A DNA stretch of 64,000 nt, taken from Rosenbergiella collisarenosi. GTDB taxonomy: Bacteria > Pseudomonadota > Gammaproteobacteria > Enterobacterales > Enterobacteriaceae. The position numbers were made by a program, and so were the translations under genes. Shown piece by piece: positions 1 to 7,099 of this stretch. Within the stretch, counting starts at the first letter, position 1; every line of letters begins with the position of its first letter. The stretch spans positions 372,001 to 436,000 of the forward strand of contig NZ_JABBFP010000002.1 in assembly GCF_018494085.1 (NCBI RefSeq). Reading direction: 5' to 3'. Below the pieces are notes generated by a model. That model searched no databases. It worked only from the letters and a program-made list of their open reading frames with translations, and was not told the DNA's origin.

Positions 1-39
1 CAATGTGCCCACAACTATCTCCTCTTCTATGCGCACATT

Positions 40-118
40 ACAACTTAACGTTTTAACTTTCCAACACCTAAAAGTTGTTATATTGGTTGTATATGTTGTA
101 TATTCACAACTTAAGGTT
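40..118 (+). promoter_or_regulatory. Early rightward promoter with operator-like repeats
   Basis: Three copies of a motif close to ACAACTTWA lie upstream of the cro-like gene: ACAACTTAACGTT at 40-52, an inverted copy at 69-78 and ACAACTTAAGGTT at 106-118. A plausible sigma-70 promoter is interleaved, with TTGTTA at 75-80, an 18-bp spacer and TATATT at 99-104. The layout matches a PR/OR control region bound by Cro and the unseen repressor. Operator and promoter assignment is inference from repeat geometry. Confidence 0.55.
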
Positions 119-136
119 AACTAGATAGGAAAACCC

Positions 137-361
137 ATGACCACTGAACTCAGCGCACTAAAAGAGGCTATAGCATTAGCCGGAAGCCAGTCTGAGCTAG
201 CAAGAAGAATCTCTAAATTGACCTGTACCAATGTTAAGCAGCAACAGGTTTGGAACTGGGTAAACCGTTCTCAGAAAACACCATCGAAACACGTGATCGC
301 CATTGAGTCAGTGACGGGTGTTTCAAGGAGCAAGCTGAGACCAGACCTCTACCCAAGCTAG
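137..361 (+). CDS. Cro/YdaS-like DNA-binding regulator
   Basis: This is a 74-residue helix-turn-helix protein of the YdaS/Cro type that occurs as the first gene of the rightward early operon in many lambdoid prophages. The helical core runs from the SQSELARRIS segment (about residues 17-26) through VKQQQVWNWVNR (about 33-44), the putative recognition helix. The family binds operators to repress early and lysogenic promoters. It sits directly downstream of repeated operator-like motifs and upstream of a CII-like gene, which fits Cro. Because YdaS relatives can act as toxins or antitoxins in cryptic prophages, the exact role remains open. Confidence 0.8.
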   Translation: MTTELSALKEAIALAGSQSELARRISKLTCTNVKQQQVWNWVNRSQKTPSKHVIAIESVTGVSRSKLRPDLYPS

Positions 362-410
362 GGTAACTGTTTTTTAGATTATTAAGCACCACAGAAGAGA
401 GGTAGTAACC

Positions 411-968
411 GTGGATCAGAAAAACTGGAAAGTAGAGAAACAACCCGATTGGTATATTAAAGCAGTGAAGAAAACTATCACTGAATTACCAGGTGGCTAT
501 GCGGAAGCCGCTGAATGGTTAGGCGTTACTGAAAACTCACTATTCAACCGCCTGCGTGCTGATGGAGATCAGGTTTTCCCAATGGGATGGGTTGCTGTTT
601 TAGAAAAGGCAGGCAACACGAATTTTGTATCTCACGCAGTAGCTAAGGCAGCTGGTGGAGTATTCGTTCCGGTCCCGGATGATTTAGACGAGATAGAAAA
701 TGCGGACATCAATCAGCGCTTACTTGAAGCATTAGAGCAGGTTTCTGCCTATTCAAAGCAGGTTCGTGACGCGATCAGCGATGGTGTTGTTGAGAGACAT
801 GAGAAGGAAGCTATTGAACAAGATCTTTACCAAGTAATCAGCAAGCTTCAGGAGCACTCGACATTGGTTTATCAGATTTTTTGTAAGCCAGAAAAGGTGA
901 ACGCCCCAAGTTGCAGCTCAGGGCGTCCGGTTGCGACTAAATCATTGTGTGGAGAATCAATCGCATGA
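411..968 (+). CDS. YmfL/CII-like prophage regulatory protein
   Basis: The 185-residue product resembles YmfL of the E. coli e14 prophage over its whole length, including the opening NWKVEKQPDW segment, the LPGGYAEAAEWLGVTENSLF helix-turn-helix at about residues 26-45 and the conserved cysteine-containing C-terminus. YmfL-type proteins occupy the cII position of early operons and are thought to control lysogeny or cell division. Translation is assigned to GTG at 411, behind a GAGAGG ribosome site. The stop overlaps the next start as ATGA. Family recognition is strong; biochemical role is known only by analogy. Confidence 0.85.
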   Translation: MDQKNWKVEKQPDWYIKAVKKTITELPGGYAEAAEWLGVTENSLFNRLRADGDQVFPMGWVAVLEKAGNTNFVSHAVAKAAGGVFVPVPDDLDEIENADINQRLLEALEQVSAYSKQVRDAISDGVVERHEKEAIEQDLYQVISKLQEHSTLVYQIFCKPEKVNAPSCSSGRPVATKSLCGESIA

Positions 969-1333
969 GCATTGTAACAGCAGAAACGGTATTACCACAA
1001 CTGCGGGTACGGGAAGTCAGATCCTCAGATGAGTCGTTTATTTACTGCTATGACCAAATGATACTGGGTCAATGGGAGGAAGTTAACCACAGCTGGGTTG
1101 AGTGGCTGGTGGGTGATGTTGAGTTGATGTTGAAAAAGGATAGCCAATGGAAGACGAAGTCATTAAGCCATGGGTTCAGCGTTATACAGATCCCAGAGGT
1201 ATCGAAGTCGAAACAGTCGGAGTCGACATTGTTAATCACCGAGTCATTTTTCGCTATGCAGATTACCCGTACGAATGCGTGTGCCCTCGGCGTGACTGGC
1301 CTAAGAAGTTCAGGAAGGTTGAGTTATGAGTAG
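965..1333 (+). CDS. Small early phage protein with suspicious C-terminus
   Basis: The frame opens with ATG overlapping the ymfL-like stop (ATGA) and gives a 122-residue product. Only the first 58 or so residues look natural. The rest runs out of frame across the whole DUF4222 gene (1147-1329). At 1133-1137 there is an A5 tract: one additional A, or a -1 shift there, would end the frame at TAG 1141-1143, six bases before the DUF4222 start. I therefore suspect the real protein is about 59 residues and that the tail results from a small frameshift. I do not recognise the family. Confidence 0.45.
   Translation: MSIVTAETVLPQLRVREVRSSDESFIYCYDQMILGQWEEVNHSWVEWLVGDVELMLKKDSQWKTKSLSHGFSVIQIPEVSKSKQSESTLLITESFFAMQITRTNACALGVTGLRSSGRLSYE
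1147..1329 (+). CDS. DUF4222 small phage protein
   Basis: This 60-residue protein has the pattern of the DUF4222 family found in early regions of lambdoid prophages: a KPWVQRYTDPRG opening, a central VDIVNHRVIFR strand, a YPYECVCPRRDW cysteine segment and a basic end. An AAGGA ribosome site lies six bases before the ATG. It overlaps the replication gene by four bases. Function is not established for this family. The fit of length, start and family makes this the real frame here rather than the longer overlapping one. Confidence 0.7.
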   Translation: MEDEVIKPWVQRYTDPRGIEVETVGVDIVNHRVIFRYADYPYECVCPRRDWPKKFRKVEL

Positions 1334-2318
1334 AATTTTTGACATCGTCCAAGAAATGTCTGGGCAGAGAAGCACTATAACGATACCTAGACCTTACCTG
1401 AAATTTTTCAAAGGCGAGCAACAAGCTCATGCTCTTGCTGCAGTCCTTAATCAACTCGTTTTTTGGTCAGGCCACTCAAGTATTGCTGATGGTTGGTTCT
1501 ATAAAACACATCAAGAACTAGGTGAAGAAGTTGGCGGGCTAAGTGACGATCAGGTTGCAAGGTTAGTCGATAAGCTAGTCAAAAAACTTCTTCCCGGCGT
1601 GATTGAGACAGATAGCAGAAAGGTAAATGGAACGCCTGTTAAACATTATAAAATTAATGATAAGAAGCTAATCAGAGCTATTTTTCCTAGCAATTCCGAT
1701 TCCGCGAAGTCGCGGAATGGAAAGCGCGAAGTTACGGAATCCATTCCGCAAAGTCACGAAATGGAAACCGCGAAGTCGGGGAATGATAGCCGCGAAGTCG
1801 CGGAATCCTATCTCTATACAGATCCATACACAGATACAGACTTACAGATCACTAAAACCCCTATGTCCGGGAATTCTTACGAATCCCAGGACGAAAATAA
1901 TAATTTTCTTGCTAAGCATCCTGAAGCTGTCGTTTTCAACACCAAAAAACGCCAATGGGGTTCAGAGGCGGATTTAATTTGCGCGAAATGGATATGGGGG
2001 AAGGTGACAAAATTATATCAATCCTCCACCACTCAAGACGGAACTCCGCTGCAGTTACCCAAGGAGCCTGACTTCACTAGCTGGTCGAATGAGGTTCGCT
2101 TGATGTGCGAACAAGACGGGAGAAACCACAAGTCAATCTGTGAACTATTCAGTCTGGCTAACAAGGATGATTTCTGGAAAACCAACGTTAAGTCCCCATG
2201 CAAACTGCGCGCTAAGTGGGATGAATTAACGCTGAAACTGGCAGCTAATCATAAACAAGATTTCACTAAAGTCTCTGAGGTCGATCAGGGCGGAATCTCA
2301 GGGTTCAGGGTGGTTTGA
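1326..2318 (+). CDS. Phage replication initiation protein (O-like)
   Basis: The 330-residue protein has a winged-helix-like N-terminal half (about residues 20-120, with the LNQLVFWSGH and DQVARLVDKLVKKLL helices), a low-complexity linker, and a C-terminal part ending in a DDFWKTNVKSPCKLRAKWDE segment typical of phage O and primosome-loading proteins. By analogy with lambda O it would bind the origin and recruit host DnaB through its C-terminus. The linker codes for five 22-bp iterons (1699-1807), the expected site of the origin. No P-type helicase loader follows, so helicase recruitment may rest on this protein or an unrecognised neighbour. Confidence 0.75.
   Translation: MSRIFDIVQEMSGQRSTITIPRPYLKFFKGEQQAHALAAVLNQLVFWSGHSSIADGWFYKTHQELGEEVGGLSDDQVARLVDKLVKKLLPGVIETDSRKVNGTPVKHYKINDKKLIRAIFPSNSDSAKSRNGKREVTESIPQSHEMETAKSGNDSREVAESYLYTDPYTDTDLQITKTPMSGNSYESQDENNNFLAKHPEAVVFNTKKRQWGSEADLICAKWIWGKVTKLYQSSTTQDGTPLQLPKEPDFTSWSNEVRLMCEQDGRNHKSICELFSLANKDDFWKTNVKSPCKLRAKWDELTLKLAANHKQDFTKVSEVDQGGISGFRVV
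1699..1807 (+). repeat. Five origin iterons within the replication gene
   Basis: The core GCGAAGT begins at 1704, 1726, 1748 (as GCAAAGT), 1770 and 1792, an exact 22-bp period. Each unit is an imperfect palindrome; the first is perfect in its arms, with ATTCCGCG at 1699-1706 and CGCGGAAT at 1711-1718. Because 22 is not a multiple of three, the repeats fall in rotating reading frames and do not encode a repeated peptide, so selection is on the DNA. A tract rich in A and T follows. This matches the lambda origin, which lies inside gene O. Confidence 0.85.
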
Positions 2319-2767
2319 TGGACAGAAAAGCGGAAATACTGAAAGTTTTAAGCCCTGACCAGCCGCTAACTGCGATTGAAATTAGCGAAAAGACGGGGAT
2401 CGGACGCAGAGAAGTCAGCAAGTTTATTAGTGATTTGGTTGAGAGTGGCGAAGCAAAAATTTACTCCGGGCGCTGGGCATTTTTACTAGGTGAAAATTTA
2501 TCACTGAGTAACCCAGAGTTTTACAAACACGCGCAAGCCGCCGAAAAGTACGAAACCTCTGGTCGGTACCGTACCGCGCAAACAGCATGGCAAGCAGCGT
2601 TCGATAGCACCAGCGAGGTTCACCTTCGTACTAAAGCGGTTAAACACATTCAGAACTGCGAGAGCAAGGTAAAGCGGGTGTGTTACGAGAGCATGGGCGA
2701 GATGGCGGGGCGAATGGCACTGAACGATATCTCTAGTTGCTTAGGTTCTGGACCAGGTCAATTTTAA
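2318..2767 (+). CDS. ANR/PerC-like regulator with N-terminal winged helix
   Basis: The start is the ATG overlapping the upstream stop (TGATG), giving 149 residues. Residues about 1-60 form a winged-helix-like domain (LTAIEISEKTGIGRREVSKF). Residues about 70-120 match the short ANR/PerC-type module seen in phage-borne virulence regulators: HAQAAEKYETSGRYRTAQTAW followed by an alanine- and lysine-rich helix and a cysteine near residue 113. Proteins of this type modulate AraC-family or LEE regulators in pathogenic enterobacteria. Here it lies in the replication operon, so a phage-internal role is equally possible. Confidence 0.5.
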   Translation: MDRKAEILKVLSPDQPLTAIEISEKTGIGRREVSKFISDLVESGEAKIYSGRWAFLLGENLSLSNPEFYKHAQAAEKYETSGRYRTAQTAWQAAFDSTSEVHLRTKAVKHIQNCESKVKRVCYESMGEMAGRMALNDISSCLGSGPGQF

Positions 2768-2777
2768 GGAATAACAC

Positions 2778-3302
2778 GTGACACTTAAATCTACTACTGA
2801 CGCTGACGATAAGGACTGCTGGCAAACCCCAGTGTGGTTATTCGACGCTTTAGATATTGAGTTCGGTTTCTGGTTGGACGTTGCAGCGAGTAAGCATAAC
2901 GCGCTGTGCACGCAATTTTTTACCGAAGAAACCAGCGCACTGGAACGTGACTGGGAAAGCCATGGTGCGATCTGGTGTAACCCGCCGTATAGCAAAATCT
3001 TCCCATGGGTTGAGAAAGCCGCTGAGCAATCACGCAAGCAACACAAAGCGGTAGTTCTCCTGGTACCAGAAGATATGTCGGTGGGCTGGTTCAGTAAGGC
3101 CCTCGATACGGTGGACGAGGTAAGGGTGATCACCGATGGGCGGGTTAATTTCGTTCATGCGGGTACCGGTAAAGAGAAGAAGGGCAATAGTAAGGGCTCA
3201 ATGCTATTAATCTGGCGCCCATTCACTAACCCAAGACGACTGATCACCACTGTATCGAAACACACGCTCGAGCAAATTGGCCGAGAGGTAAGGGCAGCAT
3301 GA
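2778..3302 (+). CDS. Phage DNA N6-adenine methyltransferase (Dam-type)
   Basis: The 174-residue protein belongs to the phage Dam family. The catalytic NPPY motif is at residues 68-71 in the context IWCNPPYSKI, preceded by the family-typical CWQTPVWLFDALD opening (about 14-26) and LDVAAS. It would methylate adenine in phage or host DNA using S-adenosylmethionine, a common shield against restriction. Translation is assigned to GTG at 2778 with AAGGA at 2765-2769. The stop overlaps the rusA start. Confidence 0.88.
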   Translation: MTLKSTTDADDKDCWQTPVWLFDALDIEFGFWLDVAASKHNALCTQFFTEETSALERDWESHGAIWCNPPYSKIFPWVEKAAEQSRKQHKAVVLLVPEDMSVGWFSKALDTVDEVRVITDGRVNFVHAGTGKEKKGNSKGSMLLIWRPFTNPRRLITTVSKHTLEQIGREVRAA

Positions 3303-3676
3303 AAATAATCTTACCTTTCCCACCGACGGTGAACACCTACTGGCGTTTTACTAAAACGGGAGTATTAATCAGTGCCTCCGGGCGCATATTCCGAGCGAAT
3401 GCTATTGCGGCTGTCGTTGAGCAGTTAAAGCGAATCCCTAAGCCTATGACAGGACCGGTTCAAATTACATTGAAGTTGAGCCCTCCGGACAAACGCCGCC
3501 GTGATTTGGATAACTACTTAAAAGCGATCTTCGACAGCCTGACCCATGCGGGCGTCTGGGAAGACGACAGCCAAATTAAGCATATGGACATAGGTTGGGC
3601 CGATATCGTTAAAGGCGGAGCAGCGGAGATCTCAATTCAACCATTCACCGGAACGTATCAATTGGAGAGAGTATGA
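3299..3676 (+). CDS. rusA: RusA Holliday junction resolvase
   Basis: The product is 125 residues, close to the usual 120 of RusA. The three catalytic aspartates are recognisable: Asp69 and Asp71 in RRRDLDNYLKAIFD and an Asp in the WEDD segment at about 87-90, matching Asp70, Asp72 and Asp91 of E. coli RusA. The N-terminal PFPPTVNTYW segment is also conserved. RusA dimers cleave four-way junctions formed during phage recombination and replication. It overlaps both neighbours by four bases, indicating translational coupling. Confidence 0.92.
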   Translation: MKIILPFPPTVNTYWRFTKTGVLISASGRIFRANAIAAVVEQLKRIPKPMTGPVQITLKLSPPDKRRRDLDNYLKAIFDSLTHAGVWEDDSQIKHMDIGWADIVKGGAAEISIQPFTGTYQLERV

Positions 3677-3852
3677 GAGATTTAGTAGAGATTTTATTGT
3701 GGGCATTATTCGTTCCGGGTTTGGTTCTTGTCATGAGCTTCATCAATTGGAGTAACCAGTTCAAATTACTGGGGCCAGCATTAATTTTCAGGCTAATAGT
3801 TCTCAACATTGCTATTGGGATCGTTGTTACAGCGACTAACCACTTAAGTTAG
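3673..3852 (+). CDS. Small membrane protein, 59 residues
   Basis: A short frame starts at an ATG overlapping the rusA stop (ATGA) and encodes 59 residues. Two hydrophobic stretches, about residues 4-24 and 34-54, suggest two membrane helices with a short polar loop containing NWSNQF. No family is recognised. Coupled placement in the early operon and a good overlapping start support that it is expressed. Confidence 0.55.
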   Translation: MRDLVEILLWALFVPGLVLVMSFINWSNQFKLLGPALIFRLIVLNIAIGIVVTATNHLS

Positions 3853-3860
3853 GGATGGGT

Positions 3861-4028
3861 ATGAATATAAAAAAATGTACCTGTGGCGCTGATGCTTTTG
3901 TCTTCCGCGAGGCACAGGAAACTAGATTAAGAGGCAGATGGTATTACGTTGCTTGCTCTGAGTGTCAAAACCAAGGCCACACGATGGAATCAGCTAATAG
4001 CGCCATAAATCATTGGAACGAAGCTTAG
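3861..4028 (+). CDS. Lar-like restriction alleviation protein
   Basis: The 55-residue protein is a small zinc-ribbon: CTCGA near the N-terminus, CSEC in the middle, and a C-terminal ANSAINHWNEA that matches the A-x3-WN end of Lar family proteins. Lar of the Rac prophage reduces type I restriction by influencing modification. Together with the nearby Dam-type methylase it suggests an anti-restriction function in the early region. It is shorter than Rac Lar and one cysteine pair is CxC rather than CxxC, so the call is by pattern. Confidence 0.6.
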   Translation: MNIKKCTCGADAFVFREAQETRLRGRWYYVACSECQNQGHTMESANSAINHWNEA

Positions 4029-4044
4029 AGAAAGGTGGTGAATA

Positions 4045-4377
4045 ATGGATCGGTCCGAACTAGAAGATATAGCAAAGCGACAAGAAGAAAGGGTAAGAGT
4101 CGAAGCTGTAATTAAGAGAGCTAATGAATTTGCCAAAGTCTTTAAGGCACTCAAGAAATCGATAGATTACGCCAGTAGGGAGTGGCTGTTTTCTGCAACT
4201 GAGTCCTACATAGAATTTGCTGTTCCATGTGATTTGCTTATTGATGTGGTGTGGTTGAGGGAATTTAATTTCAAGCGAGATGATGAAAATGTATTCCATT
4301 CAAGAGTAAATTTCTCCATACGAGGCCAGCGCGCAATGGCGCACATTGGTTATGCAATGTTAAGAATAGGCAGGTAA
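4045..4377 (+). CDS. Hypothetical early phage protein
   Basis: This is a 110-residue protein with a charged, probably helical N-terminal half (RQEERVRVEAVIKRANEFAKVFKALKK) and a C-terminal half rich in aromatic residues and beta-prone segments. I recognise no family. An AAGGTGG ribosome site lies upstream of the ATG, and it is followed three bases later by the HAD gene. Confidence 0.6.
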   Translation: MDRSELEDIAKRQEERVRVEAVIKRANEFAKVFKALKKSIDYASREWLFSATESYIEFAVPCDLLIDVVWLREFNFKRDDENVFHSRVNFSIRGQRAMAHIGYAMLRIGR

Positions 4378-4380
4378 ACA

Positions 4381-4860
4381 ATGGATGTAATTATTTTCGA
4401 TCTTGATGGTGTTATCTGTGATAACTCACATCGAGCTCACTTGGTACCGCCCCGCGAAGTTCAGCATATTAACGAGTATTGGCATGAATTTGTTGCTGAA
4501 TGCGTTAACGATAAAGCTATTGGTGCGGGTATTGAATTTTATAAGGCGATGAACAAGGCACATTACACGGTGATCCTAACAAGTCGTCAGGAAAACTTTA
4601 GGGAAAGTACAGTTAACTGGCTGTCAGATAATGTCGGCCGTGAAGTTCCTTCCACCGAGTTATTCATGCGCCCCCATAATGTTTCCTGCCCGCCGTCACA
4701 GTACAAAGCCGAGGTGGTCAGAAAGATACTGGCTGGTGGCCATAATATTCTATTCGCTGTTGATGATGATCCCTCTGTTTGCGCTGCCTTAAACGCAATG
4801 GGAGTTCATACCTTCACACCATCAACAATATGCTCAAGTCTTTCGGGGGTGGCCAAGTGA
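4381..4860 (+). CDS. HAD-superfamily phosphatase
   Basis: The 159-residue protein carries the HAD signature DLDG with the nucleophile pair Asp7 and Asp9, a motif II threonine or serine in VILTSR (about residue 57-62), a lysine in the SQYKAEVV segment as motif III, and a motif IV acidic patch VDDDPSV. It lacks a large cap domain and resembles short phage HAD hydrolases. The substrate is unknown; polynucleotide 3'-phosphatase or nucleotidase activity are typical guesses. Its stop overlaps the next gene start as GTGA. Confidence 0.75.
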   Translation: MDVIIFDLDGVICDNSHRAHLVPPREVQHINEYWHEFVAECVNDKAIGAGIEFYKAMNKAHYTVILTSRQENFRESTVNWLSDNVGREVPSTELFMRPHNVSCPPSQYKAEVVRKILAGGHNILFAVDDDPSVCAALNAMGVHTFTPSTICSSLSGVAK

Positions 4861-5141
4861 ATTATCTTGAAATGCCTCAAGAAGAGCTTAATCATAAAGT
4901 TCATATCATTATGGGCCACGAACCTACTTCTAACATTCCAGATTATTGTAACTCTTGGGTTTCATCAGGCCCTGTTATTGCTGAGAAGGGGATTACCATC
5001 ACGCCTGAATATGACGATGATGGAAATATCAAGCTGTGGGTTGCTCTTTATGCAGGATCACTTTGTAAAACTAATAACCCATGTCTTTCGGCTGTGGTGG
5101 TTCTTCTTTTAGAAGAGGGGTTTAAGCTCAAATATCATTAA
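4857..5141 (+). CDS. DUF2591/NinX-like phage protein
   Basis: Assigned to GTG at 4857, overlapping the HAD stop, the frame gives 94 residues. The pattern NYLEMPQEELNHKVHIIMG, then DYCNSWVSSGPVIAEKGITI, and a late NNPCLSAVVVLLLEEG follows that of DUF2591 (NinX-like) proteins of the nin region of P22-like phages. Function is unknown. A longer upstream extension in this frame (from 4779) reads into the HAD gene and is not needed. Confidence 0.65.
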   Translation: MNYLEMPQEELNHKVHIIMGHEPTSNIPDYCNSWVSSGPVIAEKGITITPEYDDDGNIKLWVALYAGSLCKTNNPCLSAVVVLLLEEGFKLKYH

Positions 5142-5273
5142 ACTACTGGTTACACGATCAGTAAAAAAGGTTATATTAGTAATGCTGGTGGGTTAGGTTC
5201 GCTGGCTAAGGTTGGTCCCGTTCATTTGCAGATGATGGGGCGGGGCCGATATAAAAACTGTGTGGAGAAAAGT

Positions 5274-6062
5274 ATGAACAAGACGTTAATTATTGACGCC
5301 GTTGCTGTACGTGAAGATATCGAAAATCGAATGATGGTTAACGATTTACATAGAGCAGCTGGCAGTGAGAAAAAAGATAATCCCCATGAGTGGCTGAGGC
5401 TCAAACAGACCAAAGATCTGATTGCAGAGCTCGAAAAAGAAACTACGGTGATTCCCGTAGTTACCATAGAAGGGCGTAATGGCGGTACCTATGTATGTCG
5501 TGAGTTGGTCTATGCTTACGCAATGTGGGTCAGCGCTGCGTTTCACCTCAAAGTTATTCGTACTTTCGATAAGATTAGCTCAGCTCCCTCAATCAACCCT
5601 GCCAAAGTAAACGAGCAGATTCAAGCGGGTGTTATTCTCTTAGAGTCAGCATCAAAACTTCTTAACTTATCCAACTCCTCTAAACTGGCTGGATTCCAAA
5701 AATTACAACAATTTGCTGGGATCCCAAACATTATGCCGGTCTACGCTATCGACGCCCCGAGCGATGCTGTTGATGGTTCCAGTAGGCCGACCAAGGCGCT
5801 GAGTTACTTGCTCAAAGACCACGGTATCGGGTTATCTGCTAATCAGGTATATAGGCAGCTTGAGAAGCTAGGGATCATTGAGCACAAACAAAGGCCAAGT
5901 AGAAGTGGTGTTGGTGGGATCAAGCAATTCTGGTCGCTTAGTGCAAAAGGCTGCATGTATGGAAAGAATATCACAAGCCCCGCTAATCCAAGAGAGACCC
6001 AGCCTCATTTCTTTGAGTCGAAGTTCCATTCGTTATTGAAGTTACTTGAGACAGTAAGCTGA
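5274..6062 (+). CDS. KilA-N domain phage antirepressor-like protein
   Basis: Starting at the ATG with GGAGAA upstream, the protein has 262 residues. Residues about 15-105 form a KilA-N DNA-binding domain (MMVNDLHRAAG, WLRLKQT, GGTYVCRELVYAYAMWVS, and the FDKI end). A middle helical part and a C-terminal winged-helix-like region (LSANQVYRQLEKLGIIE) follow. Such proteins act as antirepressors or regulators in phages such as P1 and P22. A preferred start upstream (5226) lacks a good ribosome site. The 132 bases before it hold no clear gene. Confidence 0.75.
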   Translation: MNKTLIIDAVAVREDIENRMMVNDLHRAAGSEKKDNPHEWLRLKQTKDLIAELEKETTVIPVVTIEGRNGGTYVCRELVYAYAMWVSAAFHLKVIRTFDKISSAPSINPAKVNEQIQAGVILLESASKLLNLSNSSKLAGFQKLQQFAGIPNIMPVYAIDAPSDAVDGSSRPTKALSYLLKDHGIGLSANQVYRQLEKLGIIEHKQRPSRSGVGGIKQFWSLSAKGCMYGKNITSPANPRETQPHFFESKFHSLLKLLETVS

Positions 6063-6069
6063 GGTTTAC

Positions 6070-7077
6070 GTGAGAGCTATATTAACTCCAGACGTAGCGC
6101 CGCTAACTGGTACCGTAATTTTCAAGCCGGGCAATGAGCTGCTTTCTCTATTCCGTTCCGGCAAGGTACTGGTCTCTAACGTGCCTGAAAATTTGCGAGA
6201 TACTCCAGCCGGTCGCTTAAGTGATTCAGCGCAGCCGCTCATGGATAACCCTTCAATTATAGATTTCATGTGCCAGGACGAAGTAATCGCAGCGGCTGGC
6301 GGTAGTGAAGTGCTTCGAGATCACGTAAGGCGATTTCATTGCTGCCAGTTTGAGTCAGAGGAATACCACCATAAGCATTACACGACTTTAAAGTCCGGTA
6401 CCGGTTATGTTTCTCTGTGCTACACCCACGATAATAATTTTCGCAATGTTCACATTCCGCAACCACTCCAAGATATTGCAAAGCTGAATACAGCTAATTG
6501 GGTGATCGGGAGAGTAATTTATAACCTAACTCTTCCAGAGGGCCACCAGCTGACTTTACCGGAGCTGTGTTGCTGGTCGTTCGTAAAGGGCTTGGTCCAC
6601 TTACTACCAGAAGGTGCAGTGCGGGCGATCCTCAAACGACCACCAGCAGAGATACTTTCTGGTCCACAAAAGGAATCAACGATATTGCCATTTGATAATT
6701 CAGGTCGGCATATCATTGAGGAGGGAGCCGAAGCGGTAAAACAAGTATTAGCAATAGGAGTTGATCCCGAGTCACCAGAGTCATTCATGCGCAGGCCTAA
6801 GCGTAAGCGTTGGATTAATGAGAAATACACTCGATGGGTAAAATCTCAATCCTGTGCTTGCTGTGGCCAACCGGCTGACGACCCTCACCACATCATCGGG
6901 TACGGGCAGGGCGGAATGGGTACCAAAGCGCATGACCTGTTTGTGATCCCTCTATGCAGAAAGCATCATGATGAATTACACGCAGACCAGAGTAAGTTTG
7001 AAAACAAATACGGAACGCAGCTTGAGCTGTTTTTCCGATTCTTCGATCACGCGATTGCAGTCGGTGTGATTGGTTAA
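6070..7077 (+). CDS. DUF968 nuclease-like protein
   Basis: This 335-residue protein starts at GTG with GAGG upstream. Its C-terminal part (about residues 235-335) has a zinc-finger HNH-like arrangement: CACCGQPADDPHHIIGYGQGG, then CRKHHDELH, typical of the DUF968 family found just before the antiterminator in lambdoid prophages. The HH and CxxC residues are consistent with a beta-beta-alpha metal nuclease fold. The N-terminal 230 residues are unrecognised. It is probably involved in recombination or DNA processing. Confidence 0.72.
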   Translation: MRAILTPDVAPLTGTVIFKPGNELLSLFRSGKVLVSNVPENLRDTPAGRLSDSAQPLMDNPSIIDFMCQDEVIAAAGGSEVLRDHVRRFHCCQFESEEYHHKHYTTLKSGTGYVSLCYTHDNNFRNVHIPQPLQDIAKLNTANWVIGRVIYNLTLPEGHQLTLPELCCWSFVKGLVHLLPEGAVRAILKRPPAEILSGPQKESTILPFDNSGRHIIEEGAEAVKQVLAIGVDPESPESFMRRPKRKRWINEKYTRWVKSQSCACCGQPADDPHHIIGYGQGGMGTKAHDLFVIPLCRKHHDELHADQSKFENKYGTQLELFFRFFDHAIAVGVIG

Positions 7078-7099
7078 TTATTGGGTGTGGAGACCTATA

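Noticed and set aside
1717..1977. 86-residue frame inside the replication gene
   Set aside because: It arises from the iteron repeats read in another frame and has no start signal.
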